This document shows positions 8,025 to 15,861 of a stretch of 64,000 bases of DNA, one piece after another. Where the stretch lies: contig NZ_CP157484.1 of assembly GCF_045348435.1 (NCBI RefSeq), positions 2,976,001-3,040,000 on the forward strand, read 5' to 3'. A program made the position numbers and the translations under genes. The DNA is from Alsobacter sp045348435 (lineage in GTDB: Bacteria; Pseudomonadota; Alphaproteobacteria; Rhizobiales; Beijerinckiaceae). The stretch's first letter is position 1. Every line of letters begins with the position of its first letter. The notes under the pieces were generated by a model that made no database searches, was not told the DNA's origin, and saw only the letters and a list, made by a program, of their open reading frames with translations.

Positions 8025-10297
8025 TGACCGTTCCATCCGCCCCAAGCCGCCGCGCCGTGCTCGCCGGAGGCGGCGCCCTCGTGCTGTCCTTCAGCCTGTC
8101 CGGCCGATCGGCGCTGTCGCAGGAGACGCAGGCGCCCCAGGAGCTTCAGAACCTGGGCAAGGCGCCGACGCCGGCCGCGCCGCTTCCTGGCAGCCTCAAG
8201 GCGGAGCCGCGCCTCGACGCCTGGATCAGGATCGGAGAGGACGACGCCGTCACAGTGTTCACCGGCAAGGCCGAACTCGGCCAGGGGATCAAGACCGCCC
8301 TCCTCCAGATCGCAGCCGAGCAGCTCGACGTCGATCCCTCCAGGCTGACGCTGGTCACCGCCGATACGGCCCGCACCGCCAATGAGGGCTTCACGGCGGG
8401 CAGCCACTCCATGCAGGACAGCGGCACGGCGATCCTGCATGCGAGCGCCCAAGTGCGCGAGATCCTGCTCGGCCTCGCGGCGGCCCGGCTCGCGCTCGCC
8501 GTCGGCGAGCTTCAGGCCCGGGACGGGCGCATCCTGGCGCCGGACGGCCGCTCCGTCCGCTATGGCGAGCTTGTCGCCGGCCAGGAGCTGCACGCGGCCG
8601 CCCAGCCGCAGTCACGCCTGAAGCCGCAAGACCAGCACCGGGTGATGGGCCGCTCGCTGCCGCGCGTCGACATCCCGGCCAAGGTCGCGGGCGGACCCGC
8701 CTATGTGCAGGACCTGCGGCTCCCCGGGATGGCGCATGGCCGGGTGGTGCGCCCGCCAAGCCCCGCGGCCGCGCTGGCCGAGGCGGACACGGCCGCGGTG
8801 GAGCGCATGCCGGGCGTCCTGAAGGTGGTGCGCGACGGACGCTACCTGGCGGTCGTCGCGGAGCGCGAGTTCCAGGCGGTCACGGCCGCGCGCGCCCTTG
8901 CGGCGGCGACCCGCTGGACGGAGACGGCCTCCCTGCCGGCCCGCGAGCGGGTGTTCGAGACGCTGGCGGGCCTGCGCTCGGAGGACACGGTCATCCACGA
9001 GAAACGCGGCGCGCCCGCCGCGGCGGTCCGCACCGTCGATGCGGAATATCGCCGCCACTACCAGCTGCACGGGTCGATCGGCCCCTCCTGCGCGGTGGCT
9101 CAGCTGCAGGACGGAGCCCTCACGGTCTGGAGCCACGCGCAGGGCATGTTCCCGCTGCGCGCCGCCCTGGCCGAGATGCTCGGGATGCCGGAGGACAAGA
9201 TCCGCTGCATCCATGTGGAGGGGTCGGGCTGCTACGGCCACAACGGCGCGGACGACGCCGCCGCCGACGCCGCCCTGCTGGCGCGGGCGCTGCCGGGCCG
9301 CCCCGTCCGCGTCCAGTACATGCGGGAGGACGAGCACCGCTTCGAGCCCTACGGCCCCGTCATGATGAGCCGCGCCTCGGCGGCGCTGGACGCCTCGGGG
9401 GCCATCGTCGACTGGCGCTACGAGGTGCGCAGCAACACCCATTCGACCCGCCCGCCCGGCGCCGGGCAGCTCCTCTCCGCCCAGCTCCTGGAGAAGCCCT
9501 TCGCCCCCGCCGCGCCCAAGCCCCTGCCGCAGCCGGAAGGTGGCGGCGACCGCAACGCCATTCCGCTCTACGACCTGCCGAGCCAGCGCATCCTGCACCG
9601 TTTCGTGCCCGAGATGCCGCTGCGCGTCTCCGCCATGCGCGGGCTCGGCGCCTATCTCAACGTCTTCGCCATCGAGAGCTTCATGGACGAGCTCGCGGCG
9701 GCGGCCGGCGCCGATCCGGTCGCGTTTCGGCTCAAGCACCTCAAGGACGCGCGCGCCCGCGACGTGATCGCCCTGGCGGCGGACAAGGCCGGCTGGTCGA
9801 AGCCCCTCGCCTTGGACGCCCGGAAGGCCGGGCGGGGCCGAGGCTTCGCCTTCGCGCGCTACAAGAATCTCGGCGCCTACGCGGCCATCGCGGTCGAGGT
9901 CGCGGTGGAGCGGGAGACCGGCCGCGTGCGGCTGCTCGGCGTCACCGCGGCGGTCGACAGCGGCGAGGCCGTGAACCCGGACGGCATCCGCAACCAGATC
10001 GAGGGCGGCGTCATCCAGTCGGCCAGCTGGAGCCTTCTCGAGGAGGTCGCCTATGACCGCACCCGCATCCTCAGCCGGGACTGGAGCACCTATCCGATCC
10101 TGCGCTTCTCGGCCGCCCCGGAGAAAATCGACGTGCACATCGTCAACCGGCCGGGCCAGCCCTTCCTGGGCACGGGCGAAGCCAGCCAGGGCCCCGCCGC
10201 CGCCGCCATCGCCAACGCCATCGCCGACGCCACCGGCGTCCGCTGCCGCGAGCTGCCGATGACGCCCGGCCGCATCAAGTCCGCGATCGGCGTCTAG
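8024..10297 (+). CDS. Molybdopterin-binding large subunit of an exported hydroxylase (isoquinoline 1-oxidoreductase / aldehyde dehydrogenase type)
   Basis: A 757-residue protein. Its N terminus carries a Tat-like signal (SRRAVLAGGGALVLSFSLSG) and the body is the xanthine-oxidase-family Moco domain: GKAELGQGIKTAL, FTAGSHSMQDSG, AMRGLGAYLNVFAIES, and a C-terminal GTGEASQGPAAAAIANAI carrying the catalytic Glu region. Length and partners match the IorB-like subunits that hydroxylate N-heteroaromatics or oxidise aldehydes in the periplasm. The real substrate is not predictable here. No molybdenum-cofactor maturation gene (XdhC type) is seen in the operon. Confidence 0.92.
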   Translation: MTVPSAPSRRAVLAGGGALVLSFSLSGRSALSQETQAPQELQNLGKAPTPAAPLPGSLKAEPRLDAWIRIGEDDAVTVFTGKAELGQGIKTALLQIAAEQLDVDPSRLTLVTADTARTANEGFTAGSHSMQDSGTAILHASAQVREILLGLAAARLALAVGELQARDGRILAPDGRSVRYGELVAGQELHAAAQPQSRLKPQDQHRVMGRSLPRVDIPAKVAGGPAYVQDLRLPGMAHGRVVRPPSPAAALAEADTAAVERMPGVLKVVRDGRYLAVVAEREFQAVTAARALAAATRWTETASLPARERVFETLAGLRSEDTVIHEKRGAPAAAVRTVDAEYRRHYQLHGSIGPSCAVAQLQDGALTVWSHAQGMFPLRAALAEMLGMPEDKIRCIHVEGSGCYGHNGADDAAADAALLARALPGRPVRVQYMREDEHRFEPYGPVMMSRASAALDASGAIVDWRYEVRSNTHSTRPPGAGQLLSAQLLEKPFAPAAPKPLPQPEGGGDRNAIPLYDLPSQRILHRFVPEMPLRVSAMRGLGAYLNVFAIESFMDELAAAAGADPVAFRLKHLKDARARDVIALAADKAGWSKPLALDARKAGRGRGFAFARYKNLGAYAAIAVEVAVERETGRVRLLGVTAAVDSGEAVNPDGIRNQIEGGVIQSASWSLLEEVAYDRTRILSRDWSTYPILRFSAAPEKIDVHIVNRPGQPFLGTGEASQGPAAAAIANAIADATGVRCRELPMTPGRIKSAIGV

Positions 10298-10333
10298 GAC
10301 GGCGAGTGGGAATGAGCGTTCTTCCACCCATCC

Positions 10334-10377
10334 CCCGTCATCCCCGGCGCGCCGCAGGCGCGGGAAGGGGATCCAGG
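10334..10377 (+). repeat. Palindromic repeat arm, isolated copy
   Basis: A near-identical copy of the left arm of the two 121-bp composite repeats further right: it begins CCCGTCATCCCCGGCGCGCC and ends GGGGATCCAGG. A diverged inverse arm (CATCCCCCGGCGC...GGGGACGACGG) follows at about 10398-10434. Confidence 0.75.
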
Positions 10378-10435
10378 AGGCCGGGCAGGAGGCGCCTCAT
10401 CCCCCGGCGCTTCATGCCCCCGGGGACGACGGCGG

Positions 10436-10462
10436 TTGACAAGCGGAAAAAAATCCTATAAC
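10436..10462 (+). promoter_or_regulatory. Candidate sigma-70 promoter for an intergenic RNA
   Basis: TTGACA at 10436-10441 and TATAAC at 10457-10462 are near-consensus boxes; the 15-base spacer is short and contains an A7 tract. It is conspicuous in a very GC-rich region and has no protein-coding gene downstream on the + strand. Confidence 0.5.
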
Positions 10463-10468
10463 CCTGGT

Positions 10469-10632
10469 CACGCTCTGGTCCACCGAGGGGCGTCTGCAGC
10501 GTGAGGACGTGGACCAGGGGCGGCGGCCGCCAACAGCCGAGCTCACCACCCGGTTCGAGGCGGCGGACGGAAGACAAGGTCCGACTAGCGACAACGCGAA
10601 GGGGCTGAAAGCGCCCCGGGATCTTCCTTTCA
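10469..10632 (+). ncRNA. Candidate small RNA of about 160 nt
   Basis: Starting about 7 bases after the candidate -10 box, the sequence can form a 9-bp perfect stem (CTGGTCCAC 10475-10483 with GTGGACCAG 10509-10517). It ends in a GGGGC/GCCCC hairpin (10601-10617) followed by the pyrimidine-rich TCTTCCTTTC. No plausible protein is encoded. I tested it by eye against SRP RNA, RNase P RNA and tmRNA signatures and found none. I could not recognise a known family, so existence rests on promoter, stem and terminator-like end only. Confidence 0.4.
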
Positions 10633-10783
10633 TCCTCCAACGTCGCGCGCGGAGCGGCGGGGCCTGGCGGCCTCCCGGCTTCCACTCTACCCACCCCACT
10701 CGCCGTGGGGTCCCCAGCGACGCCGCTCCGCGCCGCCCTCCACCCCATCCCTCCGGGCCGAAACGCCGCGGAGATAAACGCGC

Positions 10784-10887
10784 GTGCCCTTCTCCCCGGC
10801 ACGGGGAGAACGCAGCCCGAAGGGCCGGATGAGGGGTAACCCGCCACCCCTCACCCCAGCCCTCTCCCCGTTCCGGGGCGAGGGGGC
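10784..10887. repeat. Two CTCCCC/GGGGAG hairpin repeats
   Basis: At 10784-10813 the arms are CTTCTCCCC and GGGGAGAACG. At 10859-10887 the arms are CCTCTCCCCG and CGGGGCGAGG. This class of short intergenic hairpin is widespread in high-GC alphaproteobacteria. No gene is seen between them. Confidence 0.6.
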
Positions 10888-10911
10888 GCACTGCGGCCCT
10901 CCCCCAAACCC

Positions 10912-11032
10912 CCCGTCATCCCCGGCGCGCCGAAGGCGCGGGAAGGGGATCCAGAAAGGCCGGGCGAAGGGCGTCCTCGTCCCAACCCACCTGGATCCCC
11001 TTCCCGGCGCTGCGCGCCGCCGGGGATGACGG
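10912..11032. repeat. 121-bp composite palindromic repeat, copy 1
   Basis: The left arm CCCGTCATCCCCGGCGCGCC...GGATCCAG (10912-10954) is matched by an inverted right arm CTGGATCCCCTTCCCGGCG...GGGATGACGG (10991-11032), leaving a central segment of about 36 bases. The whole unit recurs 247 bases to the right with only about three differences. It can fold into one long hairpin. Translated, it yields the WIPFPRLRRAGDDG-type peptides often seen as spurious proteins in related genomes. Confidence 0.85.
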
Positions 11033-11070
11033 AGAGCTTTTTGGGTCAGACTTGAAACAGCCCAGCGGCG

Positions 11071-11104
11071 CGACCCCTCCCCCCGCTCCGGAGCGAGGGA
11101 GTCG
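11071..11104. repeat. Short CTCCCC-type hairpin repeat
   Basis: CGACCCCTCC...GGGAGTCG forms an imperfect stem around CTCCGGAG. It lies between the two 121-bp composite repeats and belongs to the same class as the hairpins at 10784-10887. Confidence 0.5.
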
Positions 11105-11158
11105 GCTGCGGCCCCAGGCGTCTCGAAAGTCGAGGGGGAGTTTGCGCAAACCCCACCA

Positions 11159-11279
11159 CCCGTCATCCCCGGCGCGCCGCAGGCGCGGGAAGGGGATCCA
11201 GAAAAGCCGGGCGAAGGGCGTCCTTGTCCCAACCCACCTGGATCCCCTTCCCGGCGCTGCGCGCCGCCGGGGATGACGG
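11159..11279. repeat. 121-bp composite palindromic repeat, copy 2
   Basis: Almost identical to copy 1, with arms at 11159-11201 and 11238-11279 and the same central GCCGGGCGAAGGGCGTCCT segment. Both copies sit in the same orientation at a 247-base period, which suggests a local duplication that included the intervening sequence or two insertions of the same element. Confidence 0.85.
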
Positions 11280-11341
11280 AGCCGCCCTTGGGCTTGACCC
11301 GAGGGTGCCGAGCGCAGCGAGGTCGGATGAGGGATGCCCGT

Positions 11342-11371
11342 CGCCCCTCTCCCGGTTCCGGGGCGAGGGAG
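11342..11371. repeat. Short CTCTCCC-type hairpin repeat near the ldtP end
   Basis: CGCCCCTCTCCCGG TTCC GGGGCGAGGGAG forms a stem 60 bases beyond the stop of the leftward L,D-transpeptidase gene. It may shape that transcript's 3' end, though there is no T tract. Confidence 0.45.
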
Positions 11372-11433
11372 CTGCAACGAAAAAGGGCGACGCCATCGCG
11401 CCGCCCTCTCGCAACCGTCGGATCCCGATGGGC

Positions 11434-12705
11434 CTACTGGTCGTCGTCCTGCTGCACGGCGGCGTTGGAGGCGACCGGGACGGAGCCGAGGCCGTCCTTG
11501 TTGTAGATGTCGTCGCGGAACTGGACGAGGCCCTCGGGGGTCGCCCAGGCGGTGATGTAGACCCAGTACACCGGCACCGGCTGGGCCAGGCGCGCGTCGA
11601 CGCGCTGGCCGCCCTCGATGGCGGCGTCGATCTGCTCGCGGCCCCAGCCGGGCGTGTCCTTGAGCAGCCAGGTGATGTAGTCGCGGACGTTCTGCACGCG
11701 CATGCAGCCCGATGAGACGAAGCGGAAGTCGTCGCCGAAGATGCCCTTGGCGGGCGTGTCGTGCATGTAGACGCCATACGGATTGGCGATGTTGATGCGC
11801 ACCACGCCGAGCGAGTTGAAGTCCCCGCCCGGGTCCTGCCGGAACATGTAGTGGGTCGCCTCGTCCGAGCGCCAGTTCACCTGCGAGGGCGAAATCTCCT
11901 GCCCGTCCTTGCTGATGATGCGGATCTTGTTCTCGGTGAGGTAATTGGCGTCGGCCTGCATCTTGGGGATGAGGTCCTTGCGGATGATCGACGCCGGCAC
12001 CGTCCAGAACGGGTTGAAGTTGATGTCGGTGGCGCGGGTGGTCATCACCGGCGACTGGCGGTCGATCTTGCCGACGCCGGCGGCGTGGCGGGTCATGACC
12101 TGGCCGTTCTCGACCGTCTCGACCAGCGCGGCCGGGATGTTGGCGACCACGAAGCGGCCGCCGAGATTGCCGGCGTAGCTGCGCAGGCGCACCACATTGG
12201 TCTCGAGCTGGCGCAGGCGCAGCTGGGCCGGAACGTTCATCGCCGTCACGGTGGCGGCGTTGACGATGCCGGTCGGCATCAGGCCGTGGCGCTCCTGGAA
12301 ACGCTTCACGCCGGCTTCCACGAAGCTGTCGAACACGGGCGATGCGCCGGCGTTCTGGTCCAGGTCGGCGGACGCGGCGAGGCGGCGGCGAAGCGCCACC
12401 ACGGCTGGGCCCTTCGAGCCGAGCTTCAGGTTGGCCTGCGGCATCGCCGGGAAGCCGCCCTGGGCGACGAGCTGGCGATAGGTTTCGATCGTCTGTTCGG
12501 TCGCCTGCAGGGTCAGCGGCGACAGGACCGGCGTCGTCGAGCGCACGACCTTGAGGCTGGTGGCCGCGTCGTAGTTCTGACGCCACTCGGCCTGCCCGGC
12601 GCTCTGCGCGAAGGCGCTCGAGAAGCCCCCCGTGGATGCGACGGCCAGGGTCGCCAGACCGGACAGGGCGAACTCGCGGCGGGACATCGATCGGAATGAG
12701 GTCAT
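11434..12705 (-). CDS. ldtP: L,D-transpeptidase, LdtP-like (YcbB/YkuD type)
   Basis: A 423-residue exported enzyme that cross-links or remodels peptidoglycan by forming 3-3 bonds. The N terminus is Tat-like (SRREFALSGLATLAVAS). A peptidoglycan-binding-1 helix bundle (LGSKGPAVVALRRRL ... GLMPTGIVNAATVTAMN) spans about 90-160, and the YkuD catalytic domain about 185-370 has His315 (YMHDTP) and the signature SSGCMRV with nucleophile Cys334. The close neighbour ldtR encodes the MarR-type regulator that controls an L,D-transpeptidase in Liberibacter and Sinorhizobium, which supports the name. An inverted repeat lies 43 bases upstream of the start. Confidence 0.9.
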   Translation of the reverse strand: MTSFRSMSRREFALSGLATLAVASTGGFSSAFAQSAGQAEWRQNYDAATSLKVVRSTTPVLSPLTLQATEQTIETYRQLVAQGGFPAMPQANLKLGSKGPAVVALRRRLAASADLDQNAGASPVFDSFVEAGVKRFQERHGLMPTGIVNAATVTAMNVPAQLRLRQLETNVVRLRSYAGNLGGRFVVANIPAALVETVENGQVMTRHAAGVGKIDRQSPVMTTRATDINFNPFWTVPASIIRKDLIPKMQADANYLTENKIRIISKDGQEISPSQVNWRSDEATHYMFRQDPGGDFNSLGVVRINIANPYGVYMHDTPAKGIFGDDFRFVSSGCMRVQNVRDYITWLLKDTPGWGREQIDAAIEGGQRVDARLAQPVPVYWVYITAWATPEGLVQFRDDIYNKDGLGSVPVASNAAVQQDDDQ

Positions 12706-13032
12706 GATGCGTGATCTACTGAGGTTGCGTGATCGGGGACGTCACAGGCGATCCTTGGAGGATCGCAGTAAACGAACCGTTTTCACTTGGAAACAGCCAA
12801 TGTGGTCGGGGCTGAAAAGCGTGCCGCAGTCCGGCGAATTTAAGGCGACCGCGCCCCGTTTCGGGAAGGCCGCTGGGACCTGTGTCTCATCGGCAACGGA
12901 CCCGCGCCGGCGCCGGCGCCCTTCGCTGACTACTGAGGCCCCGCATGAGGTCTGCGTAGTCGAACCGGATCGAGGCGAAGCCTGGACTGAGCGATAGTGC
13001 GGCCTATCGAACATCACGCACGGAGGTCACCC
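12706..13032. other. Divergent intergenic region upstream of ldtP
   Basis: 327 bases without a convincing gene, separating leftward ldtP from a rightward small gene. It is less GC-rich than its flanks in 12765-12850, which probably holds the ldtP promoter (reading leftward, TTGGCTGTTTCC... lies near 12800). A leftward open frame of about 91 codons (12742-13017) has no ribosome binding site and biased composition, and I do not call it. Confidence 0.5.
12748..12766 (-). promoter_or_regulatory. Inverted repeat in the ldtP leader
   Basis: GCGATCC (12748-12754), a 5-base loop and GGATCGC (12760-12766) form a perfect 7-bp dyad 43 bases before the ldtP start. It could be an operator, perhaps for LdtR, or a leader hairpin. 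Nothing in the sequence decides between these. Confidence 0.4.
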
Positions 13033-13308
13033 ATGCTCACCATCAACCAGGCCCAACTCGCCGGCGGCTTCAGGTCTCAAGAAGACGTGATCATGGCCGA
13101 ACTGCACGCCAGCCTCGCCCAGGTCGAGCGCCTGATCGAGCGGCTCTCGCCGCATCTGCGCGCCCAGTCCGGCGCGCCGCTGCGGACGATCGGCGCCCCG
13201 GCGCAGCAGCCCGCCCCCGAGGCGGCGGAATCCCTCGAGAAGCTTCAGGCGACAGCCAAGACCCTGCGCGACGGCATCGCGGCGCTGAGCCGCGTCGGCC
13301 ACGCCTGA
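13033..13308 (+). CDS. Small helical protein between ldtP and ldtR, unknown function
   Basis: A 91-residue protein with a good GGAGG ribosome binding site before ATG 13033. It is mostly helical: ELHASLAQVERLIERLSPHL, a Pro/Ala linker, then SLEKLQATAKTLRDGIAALS. No Cys, signal peptide or membrane segment. The two heptad-like stretches suggest coiled-coil oligomerisation. I do not recognise a family. A bidirectional terminator follows. Confidence 0.65.
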   Translation: MLTINQAQLAGGFRSQEDVIMAELHASLAQVERLIERLSPHLRAQSGAPLRTIGAPAQQPAPEAAESLEKLQATAKTLRDGIAALSRVGHA

Positions 13309-13328
13309 GGCGTTCTCCAAAATGCAGG

Positions 13329-13353
13329 AAAGGCCGGGATCGCCCCGGCCTTT
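13329..13353. terminator. Bidirectional intrinsic terminator
   Basis: AAAGGCCGGG (13329-13338), loop ATCGC, CCCGGCCTTT (13344-13353). The stem carries A/T runs on both sides, so it can stop the rightward 91-residue gene and leftward ldtR, which converge here. Confidence 0.8.
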
Positions 13354-13390
13354 CTGTCGTCTATGGAACCGGCCGCGGCGCGGCGGCGCG

Positions 13391-13903
13391 TCAGAGCCGG
13401 TAGCGGATATGGTCGGTCCAGAAGCGCTCCAGGCGCCCCAGGGCCGTGTTCACCAGCTTGAACTCCTCCGACGAGATCCCGCCGATCTGCTCGACCGTGC
13501 GGACATGCTTGTCGTAGAGGCCCTTGACGATGTCGTGCACCGCCCTGCCCTGCTCGGTCAGGCTGATGCGCACCGAGCGGCGGTCGATCCGCGAGCGCTG
13601 GTGGTGCAGATAGCCCATCTCGACCAGCTTCTTGACGTTGTAGGAGACGTTCGAGCCGAGATAGTAGCCGCGGGTGCGCAGCTCGCCGGCCGTCAGCTCC
13701 TTGTCGCCGATATTGTAGAGCAGCAGCGCCTGCACGCTGTTGACGTCCGAACGGCCGCGCCGGTCGAATTCGTCCTTGATGACGTCCAGCAGGCGGCGAT
13801 GCAGCCGCTCCACCAGCGTCAGAGCCTCGATGTAGAGCGGCTGCACGTCCGGCGCAGCCGAAGACGTCTCGGGAACGTCGATGGTCTTGATTGCCGCTTT
13901 CAT
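13391..13903 (-). CDS. ldtR: MarR-family transcriptional regulator LdtR
   Basis: A 170-residue regulator matching my recollection of LdtR closely: LYIEALTLVERLHRRLLDVI, then LYNIGDKELTAGELRTRGY, the recognition helix region GSNVSYNVKKLVEMG and the wing HHQRSRIDRRSVRISLT. LdtR is known from Liberibacter asiaticus and Sinorhizobium as a regulator of an L,D-transpeptidase and of osmotic tolerance. Here the likely target ldtP is the next leftward gene but one. A GAGGCGG ribosome binding site precedes the ATG. The AT-rich upstream region (13904-14090) probably holds its promoter. Confidence 0.9.
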   Translation of the reverse strand: MKAAIKTIDVPETSSAAPDVQPLYIEALTLVERLHRRLLDVIKDEFDRRGRSDVNSVQALLLYNIGDKELTAGELRTRGYYLGSNVSYNVKKLVEMGYLHHQRSRIDRRSVRISLTEQGRAVHDIVKGLYDKHVRTVEQIGGISSEEFKLVNTALGRLERFWTDHIRYRL

Positions 13904-14092
13904 AATCCGCCTCTCTGCTTTCCCTGTGGCCGACGTTTCCCGGCCTCGTTGAAAGCGAAAGTAACTTCAGCAGATGAAAGCCAGTTTAAACAACGAGATG
14001 AATCGAGTGTTCACAACTTTGGGGTGAATCAAGCTTAAATGCTACTCATCTCGCCCGTTTGCACTTCGTTGACTCACGCGGCGGCGACGCCG
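13904..14092. promoter_or_regulatory. AT-rich promoter region upstream of ldtR
   Basis: About 190 bases, clearly less GC-rich than the flanks, containing AAAGCGAAAGTAACTTC and CAGTTTAAACAACGAG. It separates ldtR from the downstream end of another leftward operon, so it should contain the ldtR promoter. I cannot fix the -35 and -10 boxes with confidence. Confidence 0.45.
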
Positions 14093-14524
14093 CTAGACGT
14101 CCCGCGCCGCCAGCCAGGACAGGATGATGTAGACGATCACGGCGGCGCCCTCCGCGACCACCATCCCAATCCCCAGCGCCTGGGGCCCGACCGGCGCGAA
14201 GCTCCCCACCAGGATGTGGCTCATGATCGCCAGCAGCCACATCACCCCGCCCCAGGTGCTGGTCAGCCACAGCCCGACGCTGGCCACGAGGTCCAGCACG
14301 GCGAACACGATCACCACCGCCCGGCCGGCCGGCGACAGCGCCTCGAAGGTCGCCCCGCCCAGGGGGTCGACGCCCAGGATGGTGAGCCAGTAGGACAGGC
14401 CCTTGACCACCCACACTGCCGCCATCAGCCGCATGAAGGTCACCAGCGCGCGGTCCCACGGCACGCCGGCGCGGTCGGCGCCGGGTTCCTGGAGCGACTG
14501 GCTGCGATGCTGCTCGGCCCTCAC
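14093..14524 (-). CDS. Four-helix membrane protein (DUF6163-like)
   Basis: A 143-residue protein with about four hydrophobic segments (LMAAVWVVKGLSYWLTIL, VVIVFAVLDLVASVGLWL, MWLLAIMSHILVGSF, IGMVVAEGAAVIVYIILSWL). I recall this type as a conserved Rhizobiales protein found beside a CoA hydrolase gene. The start is a GTG at 14524 that overlaps the upstream gene's TGA (GTGA), which implies translational coupling with the hydrolase. No function is known to me. Confidence 0.75.
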   Translation of the reverse strand: MRAEQHRSQSLQEPGADRAGVPWDRALVTFMRLMAAVWVVKGLSYWLTILGVDPLGGATFEALSPAGRAVVIVFAVLDLVASVGLWLTSTWGGVMWLLAIMSHILVGSFAPVGPQALGIGMVVAEGAAVIVYIILSWLAARDV

Positions 14525-15636
14525 GCGCCCTGCTCCGGCAGGTCGAGCTCCTGGTCGGGCGGCAGCGGCGCGAAATAAGCCGCCGCCTTCTCGGCGGTCG
14601 CATGCGACAGCGACGCCGGCGACCATCGGGGAGACTGGTCCTTGTCGATCACGGCGGCCCTCACGCCTTCGTAGAAGTCGGGCGTATCGACCATGCGCGA
14701 CACGATGCGGAACTCGGTGCGCATCGCCTCGGCGAAGTCCATGTCCTTGCCGCGCCGCATCTGCTCCAGCGCCACCGAGAGGCTGGTGGGCGAGCGGTCG
14801 CGGATGATGGCGGCCGCATCGGAGGCGAACTCCGACCCGGCAGCCGCATGGGTGTCGAGACGCTCCAGGATCTCGGCGACGCTCAGCCCGACGAAACACT
14901 GGTCGATCTCGGCCCGGAGCGCCGCGACCGGCGCCTCGCCCGGCGGGCGGGCGTGGGCCGTCAGCGCCGCGTCGACAGGCTCGCCCGCCACGAGCGCGTC
15001 CATGATCGCCGGAAAGGCCGAGGACGGCGCCGCATGGGTGGCCAGACCCAGCGCCAGCGCGTCGGCCGCCTTGACGCGGGCCCCCGTCAGGGCCAGCCAG
15101 ACGCCGGTCTCGCCCGGAAGCCTCGGCAGCGCATAGGTCGCGCCCACGTCCGGGAAGAAGCCGATCGCCACCTCCGGCATGGCGAACAGATAGCGCTCGC
15201 CGGCCACCCGGTGGCTGCCATGCAGGGACAGCCCCACGCCTCCGCCCATGACGATGCCGTCGATCAGCGCCACATAGGGCTTGCGGTAACCCTGGATCAG
15301 AGCGTTCAGGGCGTATTCCTCGCGCCAGAAGACGAGCGCTTCCTCCCGCCGGCCGGCCTTGCCGAGCTCGTAGAGCTGGCGGATGTCCCCGCCCGCCGAG
15401 AACGCCTTCTCGCCCGTCCCGGCGATGACCACCCGGGTCACCCGGGGGTCCGCCGCCCAGGCGTCGAGCGCCTTGCGGATCGCCCGCACCATGCCCAGCG
15501 TCACGGCGTTCAGCGCCTTGGGCCGGTTGAGCACGATGACTCCGGCGGCGCCGCGCACCTCGCAGATCGCTTCGACGCCGGCTGTTGCGGCGTCGGTCGC
15601 TGCGGGGCTCTCGGGCGGTTGCGGCGATCGGGTCAT
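14521..15636 (-). CDS. Enoyl-CoA hydratase/isomerase family protein, probably 3-hydroxyisobutyryl-CoA hydrolase
   Basis: A 371-residue crotonase-fold enzyme; the length and the features GEKAFSAGGDIRQLYELGK, GIVMGGGVGLSLHGSHRVA and MPEVAIGFFPDVGATYAL are those of 3-hydroxyisobutyryl-CoA hydrolases, which free 3-hydroxyisobutyrate in valine breakdown. The oxyanion-hole glycines and the Glu/Asp positions typical of the family are present. I start at MTRSPQPPE (15636); an open extension upstream lacks conserved sequence. No other valine-degradation gene is in the window. Confidence 0.85.
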   Translation of the reverse strand: MTRSPQPPESPAATDAATAGVEAICEVRGAAGVIVLNRPKALNAVTLGMVRAIRKALDAWAADPRVTRVVIAGTGEKAFSAGGDIRQLYELGKAGRREEALVFWREEYALNALIQGYRKPYVALIDGIVMGGGVGLSLHGSHRVAGERYLFAMPEVAIGFFPDVGATYALPRLPGETGVWLALTGARVKAADALALGLATHAAPSSAFPAIMDALVAGEPVDAALTAHARPPGEAPVAALRAEIDQCFVGLSVAEILERLDTHAAAGSEFASDAAAIIRDRSPTSLSVALEQMRRGKDMDFAEAMRTEFRIVSRMVDTPDFYEGVRAAVIDKDQSPRWSPASLSHATAEKAAAYFAPLPPDQELDLPEQGA

Positions 15637-15861
15637 GAGGCGCTCATGTCGGAGGGATCGAAGCGGCCGGTCAGGTCGCGGGCGGAGTGAAGCTTGCGAC
15701 TCCCTCCGCGTCAACGCGCAACCCCTCCCGCCGGATGAGTACAAATGCGGGCGCGGCCCTTGGCCGCTTTCAGGCGAACCGGGTTGGTGATACTGGGAAG
15801 TTCAGAAATCTTCCAACCTGGCGCCCGGCATCAGGGACGCCGATCTGCGGAGGACACGCCG

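Noticed and set aside
10469..10632. Identification of the intergenic RNA as SRP RNA, RNase P RNA or tmRNA
   Set aside because: The diagnostic motifs (GGTCAGGTCCGGAAGGAAGC, GAGGAAAGTCCGGGC and the tRNA-like ends of tmRNA) are not present.
10412..11232. Several overlapping open frames in the repeat island
   Set aside because: Their peptides (for example WIPFPRLRRAGDDG) are translations of palindromic repeats, with no ribosome binding sites or domains.
12742..13017. Leftward 91-codon open frame upstream of ldtP
   Set aside because: No ribosome binding site, Arg/Ser-rich composition, and it overlaps the expected ldtP promoter region.
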